42,599 nt of DNA from Deltaproteobacteria bacterium (GTDB taxonomy: Bacteria; Myxococcota_A; Polyangia; Polyangiales; Houyiibacteriaceae). This document shows, one piece after another, positions 8,390 through 15,480 of this stretch (positions are counted from its first letter, which is position 1; each line of letters opens with the position of its first letter). Under the pieces are notes generated by a model. The model was not told where the DNA came from. It saw only the letters and a program-made list of their open reading frames with translations, and searched no databases. A program made the translations under genes and the position numbers. The stretch covers positions 1 to 42,599 of the forward strand of contig JAADHO010000051.1 in NCBI GenBank assembly GCA_013151775.1. The letters are read 5' to 3'.

Positions 8390-9996
8390 CAGACCTCACT
8401 ACCACATCGTAGGCCTCGAAAGCGCAACGGTTCGGCCACGTTCTTGACCTTGGCCTGACGTGCTTCAGCGAAGGCCTCGCTGCGATCCAGTGTGTCGACG
8501 AAGCTCTCCATGCACAGGATCTCGTCCCGCTCGGCGACCCCCTGCAGACGCGCCGTGTTGTTCATCCCGGAGGAGAAGCCGGTGAAGTCCTCGTTTGGAC
8601 CGAAGAGCCCCACGAAGAGCGGGCAGTGGTTCAGCCCAGTGGCCACGCCGATGGGTGGCTCGAGGTTTTCCAACTGGGGCAGGCCTTCGGCGGCGCCGAG
8701 CGTGCGCGTGTAGTCCCGAATACGTTGGGCCGCGCGGGCGGCGGCGCCGCAGCGAGCTTGCGCGTCCAGCTCGTAGAAGGGTGGGCCGAAGAGCCCGATC
8801 ACGCAGTCACCGACCATCTTGTCGAAGACGCCACCCTCCTCCCAGATGATCTTCACGACCTGCGCACCCCAGGTGTTGATCAGCTGGCCGATCAGCGCGG
8901 GATCCTTCAGCACCTGCTCGCTGACGCGAGTGAAGCCGGAGATATCGCTGAAGAGGATCGCCACGTCTTCGAGGCGCGGCTCGAGGTAGTTGGCGCGGTA
9001 GTCCGCCGCGCGCAGCAGGCGATTCGTGTGAGCCTCGGAGAAGCAGAGGGAGAGGTGCCGGAACTCGCGGCTCCAATCCACGATCCGTTGGCGCAGCAGA
9101 TCCGCGAAGCGATCGAGCAGATCGCGATCGAAGGTGTTCAGCTCGCCGGCGCGACTCGTGATGATCAAGCGACCGAGGACGCGCTCATCCTTGACGCCGT
9201 CGATCAGCACCTCCTCGCGAAAACGGTCGAAGCCGAAATGCTCGAGCAGCGCGCGTGACTCGCCACGGATCATCGCCGAGGCGTGCTCGCGGATGAAGTC
9301 GTCCACCTCCATCGCGCCGCCGACATCGGAGTCGTGAGTGACGACGCCCTCCTGCACGATGCGGTAGTGGAGGTTCTCGCCTCCGTCGCTGTCTTCGTGA
9401 CGGAAGACCAAGAGCAGGTCGTCGTAGGGGACCTCGCGCCGCAGCGCCTCGAGGGCCTTCTCGATTCCGTCGTCGAGGATCGGCTCGCGCAGGGCGGTGC
9501 CGATGGCGCGGGTGATGACCTCCTTCTTGCGAGCGTCCGAGATGGCCGCGAGGTAGTTGTCGAGCACCTCGGCGAAGCACTCGAGCAGCGACAGAGCGTG
9601 TGCGGCCTGCTCCTCGAGAACGCCCTCGGGAAGGCGCGCGGCGATCACGCCGAAGGACTCGCCGGCGACATCGAGGGCGAGCACCACGCGCGTGACGCCC
9701 TGCGCCTCGAACACCGCACGACGCTCACCATCGAGAGCCGCCAGCAGCGCCTCGCCGCTGCTCTCCATCGCCACACCTGAGACGAATTCCCGCATGCTCA
9801 GGTCCTCGCCATACGTGCGCACGAGCGCGCCCTCGGCGGGCAGGCGGCTCAGCAGCACGGGCAGCATGCGCTCGAGGGTCACGCTCAGCGGCAGGCGCGC
9901 GACCTGCGCCTCTTCCAAGGTCGCGTCCGCTTCTTCGATCATGGCGAGGCGTGCCTCGAGCTGCTCGAGTCTCTCTCGTGTGGCGTCGTTGGTCAT
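8389..9996 (-). CDS. Class III adenylate/guanylate cyclase
   Basis: A 535-residue cytoplasmic protein that starts with a coiled-coil (about residues 1-30). A GAF-like sensor region follows, and a class III nucleotidyl cyclase domain covers about 330-530. The cyclase domain keeps the residues expected for activity: the metal Asp in I-L-F-S-D-I-S-G-F-T, the second metal Asp in K-M-V-G-D-C-V-I-G-L-F-G, and the transition-state Asn/Arg pair in M-N-N-T-A-R-L-Q. It should make cAMP or cGMP; which one cannot be told by eye. A protein with two cyclic-nucleotide-binding domains lies at 28793. It is the upstream partner of the lipoprotein in a TGATG overlap. A TACTCT -10 element seven bases before the ATG suggests a near-leaderless transcript. 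Confidence 0.93.
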   Translation of the reverse strand: MTNDATRERLEQLEARLAMIEEADATLEEAQVARLPLSVTLERMLPVLLSRLPAEGALVRTYGEDLSMREFVSGVAMESSGEALLAALDGERRAVFEAQGVTRVVLALDVAGESFGVIAARLPEGVLEEQAAHALSLLECFAEVLDNYLAAISDARKKEVITRAIGTALREPILDDGIEKALEALRREVPYDDLLLVFRHEDSDGGENLHYRIVQEGVVTHDSDVGGAMEVDDFIREHASAMIRGESRALLEHFGFDRFREEVLIDGVKDERVLGRLIITSRAGELNTFDRDLLDRFADLLRQRIVDWSREFRHLSLCFSEAHTNRLLRAADYRANYLEPRLEDVAILFSDISGFTRVSEQVLKDPALIGQLINTWGAQVVKIIWEEGGVFDKMVGDCVIGLFGPPFYELDAQARCGAAARAAQRIRDYTRTLGAAEGLPQLENLEPPIGVATGLNHCPLFVGLFGPNEDFTGFSSGMNNTARLQGVAERDEILCMESFVDTLDRSEAFAEARQAKVKNVAEPLRFRGLRCGSEV

Positions 9997-10003
9997 TGGG
10001 CCG

Positions 10004-10009
10004 AGAGTA
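10004..10009 (-). promoter_or_regulatory. Candidate -10 element of the class III cyclase
   Basis: The minus-strand hexamer TACTCT lies seven bases before the ATG at 9996, with no Shine-Dalgarno sequence between. It is one member of the short-leader promoter set described in the findings. Confidence 0.35.
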
Positions 10010-10098
10010 GGGTGCTCGCGCAGGATCTGGAAGAGCCGGCGTCTCGGGCTGATGCGGCAGGCGCGAGAGCGAGCCTTGCGCGCGCCGAAGCGCTGGAG

Positions 10099-11217
10099 CT
10101 ACACCAACTCGGCGAGCAGCTTGTGGGCGGGGGCGACGCGGATGCCTTCTGGAGTCAGGAAGTCCTTGTCTCCATGCGCCGAGACTTGCCACGCCTGCGT
10201 CGGCTGGGTGCGCTCGACCAGATACCGGAGGTTCTTGTCTAGGCGTTGGCTACGCCACTTGCACTCGACGGCCAAAATCAACGCCCCGCCTTCGCTGACC
10301 ACGAAGTCGACCTCACGTCCATCGGTGTCACGAAAGTATCGCAGCTCGAGGTCTCGGCCGAGGCAGTCCTGTTGCTGATGTACCCACTTGAGCAGGTGGC
10401 TCGCCACGAGGTTCTCGAACTGCTGCGGAGGCTCCGTGGGGAGAGTCCAGTCCATGTGGTAGTGCTTCGCAGCCTTCTTGATCGCTCGAATGCCCGGAGC
10501 GCCATGGGGTGACAACCGGAAGATCGCGTAGAGGCGCTCGAGAGCTTCGAGCCAGCGCGCCACGGTCTTGTGGCTTACACGGAGATCTTCACGGAGCGCG
10601 TTGATGGAGAGCGGCGAGCCCACGAGCGCTGGCAGCCGCAGCATCAAGAGCTCGAGGTTGCCCAGATCATGGATCTGCTCCAGGTCTGCGATCTCGTCAT
10701 GCAGCAAGAGGTTCCTGTATTCGCGAGACCAGCGGCGCGCCTGCAGCTTCGAGCCGCCGAAAAAGGGCTCGGGGAAGCCGCCGAGGGTGAGCAGTTCACG
10801 CAGCTCGGCCGCGGTCGAGAGCCCGAGCTCGGCGGCCGACAGCGGGTGCAGCCGCAAGAGGTGATAGCGCCCCTGCAGGGAGTCGCCTCCGCGGCGGTAG
10901 AGGTCGAGACGCGCGCTACCCGTGACGAGGATACGCTGCCCCTCGGCGCGCCCGTCATAGAGGCCCTTCAGCATGTTGCGCCAACTCCGGTACTTGTGGA
11001 CTTCGTCCAGCACCCAGAGCGGGGAGACGGGCAGCTCACCTTGCAGGATGCGCGTCCGGTCGGCGGGTACGTCCCAGCTGAGGTAGCCCTTCTTGGCGTG
11101 CGGCAGGCTACGCGCGAGAGTCGTCTTGCCCACCTGACGGGCCCCCGCGAGGAACACCATCTTGCGCTCGAGATCTGCGAGGACCTGTGATCTGAGATAT
11201 CGTGTGTGGAGAGCCAC
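10099..11217 (-). CDS. AAA family ATPase with DUF4143 domain
   Basis: A 372-residue ATPase of the AAA_14/DUF4143 group. It has Walker A G-A-R-Q-V-G-K-T-T at residues 25-33, Walker B in P-L-W-V-L-D-E-V-H-K-Y, a sensor region I-L-V-T-G-S-A-R-L-D, and a C-terminal DUF4143 part. That part contains a D-x-D/E-x-K-like nuclease core (R-E-V-D-F-V-V then A-V-E-C-K-W). The family is widespread, patchily distributed and of unknown cellular role; it behaves like horizontally moved accessory DNA. Translation begins at GTG 11217. A perfect inverted repeat lies 49 bases upstream, and gene remnants lie beyond it, consistent with insertion into an older gene. It is separated from the cyclase gene by 102 bases. 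Confidence 0.93.
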   Translation of the reverse strand: MALHTRYLRSQVLADLERKMVFLAGARQVGKTTLARSLPHAKKGYLSWDVPADRTRILQGELPVSPLWVLDEVHKYRSWRNMLKGLYDGRAEGQRILVTGSARLDLYRRGGDSLQGRYHLLRLHPLSAAELGLSTAAELRELLTLGGFPEPFFGGSKLQARRWSREYRNLLLHDEIADLEQIHDLGNLELLMLRLPALVGSPLSINALREDLRVSHKTVARWLEALERLYAIFRLSPHGAPGIRAIKKAAKHYHMDWTLPTEPPQQFENLVASHLLKWVHQQQDCLGRDLELRYFRDTDGREVDFVVSEGGALILAVECKWRSQRLDKNLRYLVERTQPTQAWQVSAHGDKDFLTPEGIRVAPAHKLLAELV

Positions 11218-11266
11218 GACTTCACTCTACGGACGTTTTCACCCAGAGGCAAAAATCTCCGTGGGT

Positions 11267-11288
11267 ATTTTGGACAGGTGTCCAAAAT
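11267..11288. promoter_or_regulatory. Perfect inverted repeat upstream of the DUF4143 ATPase (operator candidate)
   Basis: Arms ATTTTGGACA and TGTCCAAAAT are perfectly complementary over 10 bases and separated by GG. The element is palindromic at DNA level and AT-rich at its outer edges in a GC-rich genome. It ends 49 bases before the ATPase start, and a further TGTCC follows immediately. Size and symmetry suit a dimeric repressor. It could also be a hairpin or an insertion scar. No regulator gene lies beside it. Confidence 0.6.
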
Positions 11289-11510
11289 GTCCGTGCGGCA
11301 TCGCGATGTGGTGGCCGTCGGGCGGGGGATCGCCGCCAGCGCCGCACCGGCCGCGTTGGTGAGCGACGCGCCCGTGAGCTTGGCGAAGCGCGCGACACCC
11401 CGGAAGATCAGGTGGTCGCAGCTCTGATCGACAAGGGGCTGAGCGAGGTCGAGGCGAAGGCGATGGTGAGCTGGCTCGACGACGACGCGGTCATCCTGCT
11501 GCCGAAGTGA
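11287..11510 (+). pseudogene. Frameshifted gene remnant (C-terminal part)
   Basis: In one frame, D-V-V-A-V-G-R-G-I-A-A-S-A-A-P-A-A-L-V-S runs to about 11395. The natural-looking continuation, T-P-E-D-Q-V-V-A-A-L-I-D-K-G-L-S-E-V-E-A-K-A, is in another frame and ends at TGA 11508-11510. The two halves together read like one small protein with a Gly/Ala-rich helix and a conserved-looking end. They loosely recall DUF1269-type membrane proteins, whose ends often read E-E-E-A-K. No start was found, and the reading begins right at the inverted repeat. This suggests truncation by arrival of the ATPase cassette plus a frameshift. Confidence 0.35.
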
Positions 11511-11571
11511 GCGCTGACCTCGATCGTGGCCTGCTCCGCAGACTCGCGCAGAAACCCCTGACACGGCCGGA

Positions 11572-11785
11572 GCGAGCTTCGTGCGCGCGGCGCTGGCGCG
11601 CCCGATGGGCGGATCCAATTTCCAGGTGGAGGTGGATACCGCAGCCTCTGGGGCGACGGCGACGTCGCAGGCAGAAGCACGAGGCCCAGGAAGCCGTCTT
11701 CTTCGAAGGCCTGAATGAGCTGCGGAGTGAGCTGCCTGAGCCCTACGCCTCGGGAGTCGAGAGTTCCCTGGTCGAGCTGCGCTAG
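11572..11785 (+). pseudogene. Second broken coding remnant
   Basis: The stretch A-S-F-V-R-A-A-L-A-R-P-M-G-G-S-N-F-Q-V-E begins at 11572 in one frame and degenerates after about 11660. A second frame then gives F-F-E-G-L-N-E-L-R-S-E-L-P-E-P-Y-A-S-G-V and ends at TAG 11783-11785. The pieces have the composition of real protein but no common frame or start. It may be an eroded gene or chance; the evidence is weak. Confidence 0.25.
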
Positions 11786-11788
11786 GCT
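11783..11788 (+). promoter_or_regulatory. Candidate -10 element of mutM
   Basis: The sequence GCGCTAGGCT holds the hexamer TAGGCT, five bases before the mutM ATG. There is no Shine-Dalgarno sequence in the gap. It is identical to the hexamers before the MoxR gene and the DegT-type gene. Confidence 0.4.
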
Positions 11789-11793
11789 GTGCC

Positions 11794-12669
11794 ATGCCGG
11801 AGCTCCCCGAGGTCGAGGTCACGCGTCGCGAGCTATCGCCACATCTGCTCGGTCGCGTGATCGAGCGCGCGCGCACGACAGGGCCGAGTTACTTCTTTCT
11901 GACGACGCCGCGCACGCTTTCCCGTCGGCTGCGCGGCAGGCGTGTCGAGTCTCTCGAGCGTCGCGGCAAGTACCTGCTGCTCGGGCTCGAGGGTGGAGCG
12001 CGTCTCCTGCTCCACCTCGGCATGACCGGACAGCTCTTCTTCGACGGCGCGAGCAGCGTGCGTCTACTCTCCTCCACCGCAGCCGCGAGCTTGGCGCCGG
12101 AAGTCCAAGCGCGCTTCACGCCGGACGCGCACACGCATCTCACGCTCGAGTTCGAAGACGACGGCCCGCGTCTCTTCTTTCGTGACGTGCGCAAGTTCGG
12201 GAAGGTCGAGTGGCTGCCCGCCGGCGAAAGCTGTGCGCGTCTCGACAAACTCGGCGTAGACGCCCTCGAGGCGACGGGCGCGAACCTCCACGCCGCGGCG
12301 AAGAAGCGTCGCGCGCCGATCAAGAGCGTGCTCCTCGACCAGCGCGTGCTCGCCGGCGTCGGCAACATCTACGCCGACGAGGCGCTCTTCCTCGCGGGCG
12401 TGCGCCCCGACCGCGCAGCGAATCGTGTGAGCCGTGCGCGCTGCGACGCCATCGTCGAGGCCGCCCAGTGCGTGATGTTGCGCAGCATCGAGACGGGAGG
12501 CTCATCCATCAGCGACTACGTGCGCCCGGGCGGAGAGGACGGCGGCTATCAGGACGAGCGGCACGTCTATGGGCGTGAAGGCGAGGACTGCCCGACCTGC
12601 GGCGCGCTCATCCGAAAGACCAGCGTCGGTCAACGCGGCACGCACTACTGTCCACGCTGTCAGCGCTGA
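11794..12669 (+). CDS. mutM: Formamidopyrimidine-DNA glycosylase (Fpg/MutM)
   Basis: A 291-residue base-excision repair enzyme that removes oxidised purines such as 8-oxoguanine and nicks the abasic site. The N-terminus M-P-E-L-P-E-V-E supplies the catalytic proline (after Met removal) and glutamate. The conserved lysine is in R-R-G-K-Y-L-L-L. The helix-two-turns-helix region contains D-Q-R-V-L-A-G-V-G-N-I-Y-A-D-E-A. The C-terminal zinc finger has four cysteines in C-P-T-C and C-P-R-C-Q-R. Length is normal for the family. It stands alone, is convergent with the Cys-rich lipoprotein, and ends 18 bases before that gene's stop. Confidence 0.98.
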   Translation: MPELPEVEVTRRELSPHLLGRVIERARTTGPSYFFLTTPRTLSRRLRGRRVESLERRGKYLLLGLEGGARLLLHLGMTGQLFFDGASSVRLLSSTAAASLAPEVQARFTPDAHTHLTLEFEDDGPRLFFRDVRKFGKVEWLPAGESCARLDKLGVDALEATGANLHAAAKKRRAPIKSVLLDQRVLAGVGNIYADEALFLAGVRPDRAANRVSRARCDAIVEAAQCVMLRSIETGGSSISDYVRPGGEDGGYQDERHVYGREGEDCPTCGALIRKTSVGQRGTHYCPRCQR

Positions 12670-12687
12670 GCTTTGGAGACGGGGCGG

Positions 12688-13506
12688 TCAGAGGTAGGGA
12701 CCGCAGCGGCCCGTGGTGCTGTAACAGGTGTAGACGTCGCGCGAAGGACACTCCGCCGGCGTGGAGCAGGCGCACTCGTCGATCGGGATGCAGCGATCGG
12801 TCCAGCAGCTTCCCTGGACCTCCGGCGCCTGACCGTCTGGGCACACGGGCTCCACGCGGCGGCAGGTCACGGCGCTGCTGTTGCAGTTGGCGCCGGCTTC
12901 GCACGAGCCGAGGTGCGCGATGGGCTGGGAGGCGCAGGTCGAGCTGCCCGTGAACGAGCTGCCGTCGCAGCCGCAATAGGAGACGATGTCATCGGTGCAG
13001 GCGACGCCCAAGACCGAGCAGGTCCAGCTGTCTCCGCAGGCGGGACCGCCGATGCAGACGGCTCCTCCGGTGCACGGTGACGCGGCGCTGCAGCTGCCGT
13101 CCGTGGCGCCATCGAGCCGTGGACTCGCGTCGGTGCCCGCGTCCGTAGCGGCGTCGCTCACCATGGCGTCCATCGAGCCCGAATCCGCGATCGAAGAGTC
13201 GACCGCGGCGTCGGGCATCGAGGCGTCGAGGCATGCATTTGCGGTACAGAACGATGGCCCTGCGCAGGTGCACTCGCACCAGTTGCAGCCATTGTAGCAG
13301 GTGCTCTCCGAGCCGCCGCCTGTTGGAAAGGCGCTTGGCGTGCAGGCAGGGGCGCAGTTCGCAGCCGGGATCAACACGCTCCCCGGATCCGCGGCGCCTC
13401 TGCACAAGTCGCTAGCGTCCGTTCCTGTCGCAGCGTCGACCGATGTCGCGCCGTTGTTCGACGAGCACGCGAGCGCGAACACCAAGACCAAGAAGAGATA
13501 TCGCAT
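12688..13506 (-). CDS. Cysteine-rich lipoprotein
   Basis: A 272-residue secreted lipoprotein of unknown function. A short signal peptide ends in V-F-A-L-A-C (lipid-modified Cys14). A cysteine-rich section (C-Y-N-G-C-N-W-C-E-C-T-C) follows, then an Asp/Ala/Ser linker of the type found throughout this window, and a second Cys-rich part (about residues 135-272). The even spacing of cysteines suggests disulfide-stapled small modules outside the inner membrane. Paired motifs such as C-G-C-D-G-S-S-F are reminiscent of Kazal-like or myxobacterial surface modules, but no family was recognised. A Shine-Dalgarno sequence (GGAGGA) precedes the ATG. It is divergent from the acetate kinase-PduL gene. Confidence 0.82.
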   Translation of the reverse strand: MRYLFLVLVFALACSSNNGATSVDAATGTDASDLCRGAADPGSVLIPAANCAPACTPSAFPTGGGSESTCYNGCNWCECTCAGPSFCTANACLDASMPDAAVDSSIADSGSMDAMVSDAATDAGTDASPRLDGATDGSCSAASPCTGGAVCIGGPACGDSWTCSVLGVACTDDIVSYCGCDGSSFTGSSTCASQPIAHLGSCEAGANCNSSAVTCRRVEPVCPDGQAPEVQGSCWTDRCIPIDECACSTPAECPSRDVYTCYSTTGRCGPYL

Positions 13507-13647
13507 ACCAAGCCTTCCTCCGAGCGCAGCGGCTCGGTCCCGGCCTCAGCGTAGCAGGAACGCTTTGGCCGACCCAACTAGGCCTGCTACATCCGCGTTC
13601 GGGGCATCGATGACCTGTTGCGCTGGGCTTGGTAGGCTCCGCGCCTC

Positions 13648-13652
13648 GGAGG
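13648..13652 (+). promoter_or_regulatory. Shine-Dalgarno sequence deciding the ackA-pduL start
   Basis: GGAGG lies five bases before GTG 13658. An in-frame GTG at 13652 overlaps it and so is unlikely to be the start. A TAGGCT -10-like hexamer sits at 13633-13638. Confidence 0.6.
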
Positions 13653-13657
13653 TGAGC

Positions 13658-15424
13658 GTGAACGTCCTCGTCATCAATTGCGGCTCGAGCAGCGTGAAAT
13701 ACCAGGTGGTGGATCCAGAGCAGGCGACGCCTCTGCTCGACGGAAAGATCGAACGCATCGGCGAGCAGGGGCGCACCCACGCCTCCGCCGTCGCCGACGT
13801 GCTGAAGGCGGTGGAGGGGTCGGCTGTCGACGCCGTCGGCCATCGGGTCGTGCACGGAGGCGAGCGCTTTCACGACGCCTCCTTGATCGACGACGACGTG
13901 CTCGCAGCGATCGAGGCGTGTGTGCCCCTCGCGCCGCTTCACAACCCCGCGAACCTCGCGGGCATCCGCGCCGCGCGCGAAGCCCTGCCCGACGTGCCGC
14001 ACGTGGCCGTCTTCGACACGGCGTTTCATGCGCGCCTGCCGCGCCGAGCGCGCACTTACGCCCTCGACACCGAGCTCGCCGCGAAGCATGGCTTCCGGCG
14101 CTTCGGCTTCCACGGACCTTCTCACGCCTACGTCTCGGGCCTCGCGGCCAAGCACCTCGGGCGTCCGCTGAATCAGCTGCGGATCGTCAGCTGCCACCTC
14201 GGCAACGGCGCGAGCTGCGCGGCCATCGAGCTCGGCCACAGCGTCGAGACGAGCATGGGCATGACGCCCCTCGAGGGTCTCGTCATGGGCACCCGTTCGG
14301 GTGATCTCGATGCCGGAGTCGTGCTCGCCCTGGCCAAGGCCGAGGGCGTCGAGCGCGCCGACGAGATCCTCAACCGCGAGAGCGGGCTCGCCGGCCTCTC
14401 GGGTCACGGCAAGGATCTGCGCGACATCGAGGCGGCGGCGGCCGAGGGCGACGACCGGGCGCGCCTCGCCATCAGCGTCTTCGCTCACCGCGTGCGCAAG
14501 TACATCGGCGCCTACGCTGCGGCCATGGGTGGGCTCGACGTGGTCGTGATGACCGCGGGCGTCGGTGAGCACAGCGTGAGCATGCGTCGGCGTATTCTGC
14601 AGCGGCTCGACTTCTTCGGGCTCCTGCTCGATGAGGACAAGAACACCGACGCGAAGGTCAGCGCAGAGTCTCCCGTGGCGGAGATCCACGCCGCCGAGTC
14701 GAGCGTGAAGGCGCTGGTGGTCGCCACGGACGAGGCCCGGATGATCGCGCGTGAGACCGCGCGCATCGCCACGGGCCACACGCAGGTGAAGCAGCCGGGG
14801 CCCATCCCCATCGCCATCAGCGCGCGTCATGTGCACCTCGACCGGGCGAGCATGGACGCGCTCTTCGGCGAAGGCAGTGAGCTGACTATCTACAAGCAGA
14901 TCTCACAGCCAGGACAGTTCGCGAGCAACGAGCGCGTCAGCTTGGTGGGGCCGCGTGGTCAGCTCGAGCGCGTGCGCATTCTCGGACCTCTTCGCAGCAA
15001 ACCGCAGGTGGAGATCTCGCGCACGGACGAGTTCAAGCTCGGCGTGGACGCGCCCATCCGCGGATCCGGCAAGACCGAAGGCTCGGCGCCAATTCGCCTG
15101 ATCGGTCCGAAGGGCACACTCGATCTGAAAGAAGGGCTGATCTGCGCCTGGCGCCACATCCACATGACGCCCGAGGACGCCGAGGCCTACGGCGTGGAGC
15201 ATGGCGACGAGGTGGAGGTGGCCGTCACGGGCGGTCCGCGTGATTTGGTCTTCGGTGACGTGATGGTGCGCGTGAAGTCGAGCTACAAGCTCGAGATGCA
15301 CATCGACACGGATGAGGCCAACGCCGCGGAGCTCTCACGTGGAGCGGCGGGTGCGCTGATCGACGACGAGGTGTACGTCACCCCCGCGGGTGATGCGCGC
15401 GCGAAGCTGAAATGCAGGCGCTGA
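13658..15424 (+). CDS. Fused acetate kinase - PduL phosphotransacylase
   Basis: A 588-residue two-enzyme fusion for interconverting acetyl-CoA (or propionyl-CoA) and acetate with ATP gain. Residues 1 to about 370 are an acetate/propionate kinase: N-V-L-V-I-N-C-G-S-S-S-V-K-Y, H-G-P-S-H-A-Y-V, H-L-G-N-G-A-S-C-A-A, and G-V-G-E-H-S. Residues about 383-588 are a PduL (PTAC) phosphotransacylase: I-S-A-R-H-V-H-L and W-R-H-I-H-M-T-P supply the zinc ligands, and V-E-I-S-R-T-D-E-F joins them. Both halves look complete. PduL is normally a separate protein, often in microcompartments; no encapsulation peptide or shell gene is seen here. GTG 13658 is preferred because GGAGG precedes it by five bases and it begins exactly at the conserved N-terminus. 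Confidence 0.96.
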   Translation: MNVLVINCGSSSVKYQVVDPEQATPLLDGKIERIGEQGRTHASAVADVLKAVEGSAVDAVGHRVVHGGERFHDASLIDDDVLAAIEACVPLAPLHNPANLAGIRAAREALPDVPHVAVFDTAFHARLPRRARTYALDTELAAKHGFRRFGFHGPSHAYVSGLAAKHLGRPLNQLRIVSCHLGNGASCAAIELGHSVETSMGMTPLEGLVMGTRSGDLDAGVVLALAKAEGVERADEILNRESGLAGLSGHGKDLRDIEAAAAEGDDRARLAISVFAHRVRKYIGAYAAAMGGLDVVVMTAGVGEHSVSMRRRILQRLDFFGLLLDEDKNTDAKVSAESPVAEIHAAESSVKALVVATDEARMIARETARIATGHTQVKQPGPIPIAISARHVHLDRASMDALFGEGSELTIYKQISQPGQFASNERVSLVGPRGQLERVRILGPLRSKPQVEISRTDEFKLGVDAPIRGSGKTEGSAPIRLIGPKGTLDLKEGLICAWRHIHMTPEDAEAYGVEHGDEVEVAVTGGPRDLVFGDVMVRVKSSYKLEMHIDTDEANAAELSRGAAGALIDDEVYVTPAGDARAKLKCRR

Positions 15425-15468
15425 GAAGCACGGACGCGAAGACGCAGCAGGCGTAACCCGACTGCCGC

Positions 15469-15474
15469 TATACT
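15469..15474 (+). promoter_or_regulatory. Candidate -10 element of the amidohydrolase lipoprotein
   Basis: CCGCTATACT contains TATACT, five of six matches to TATAAT. Exactly six bases separate it from the ATG, so +1 would coincide with the A of the start codon. This is the clearest leaderless candidate in the window. Confidence 0.5.
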
Positions 15475-15480
15475 CCCAGG

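Larger units (their letters stand above)
11218..11793. other. 576-bp stretch without an intact gene
   Basis: This interval between the ATPase and mutM holds the inverted repeat at 11267-11288 and two stretches with protein-like composition broken across frames, listed separately. No RNA gene, complete open frame with a convincing start, or transposase was found. Confidence 0.6.
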
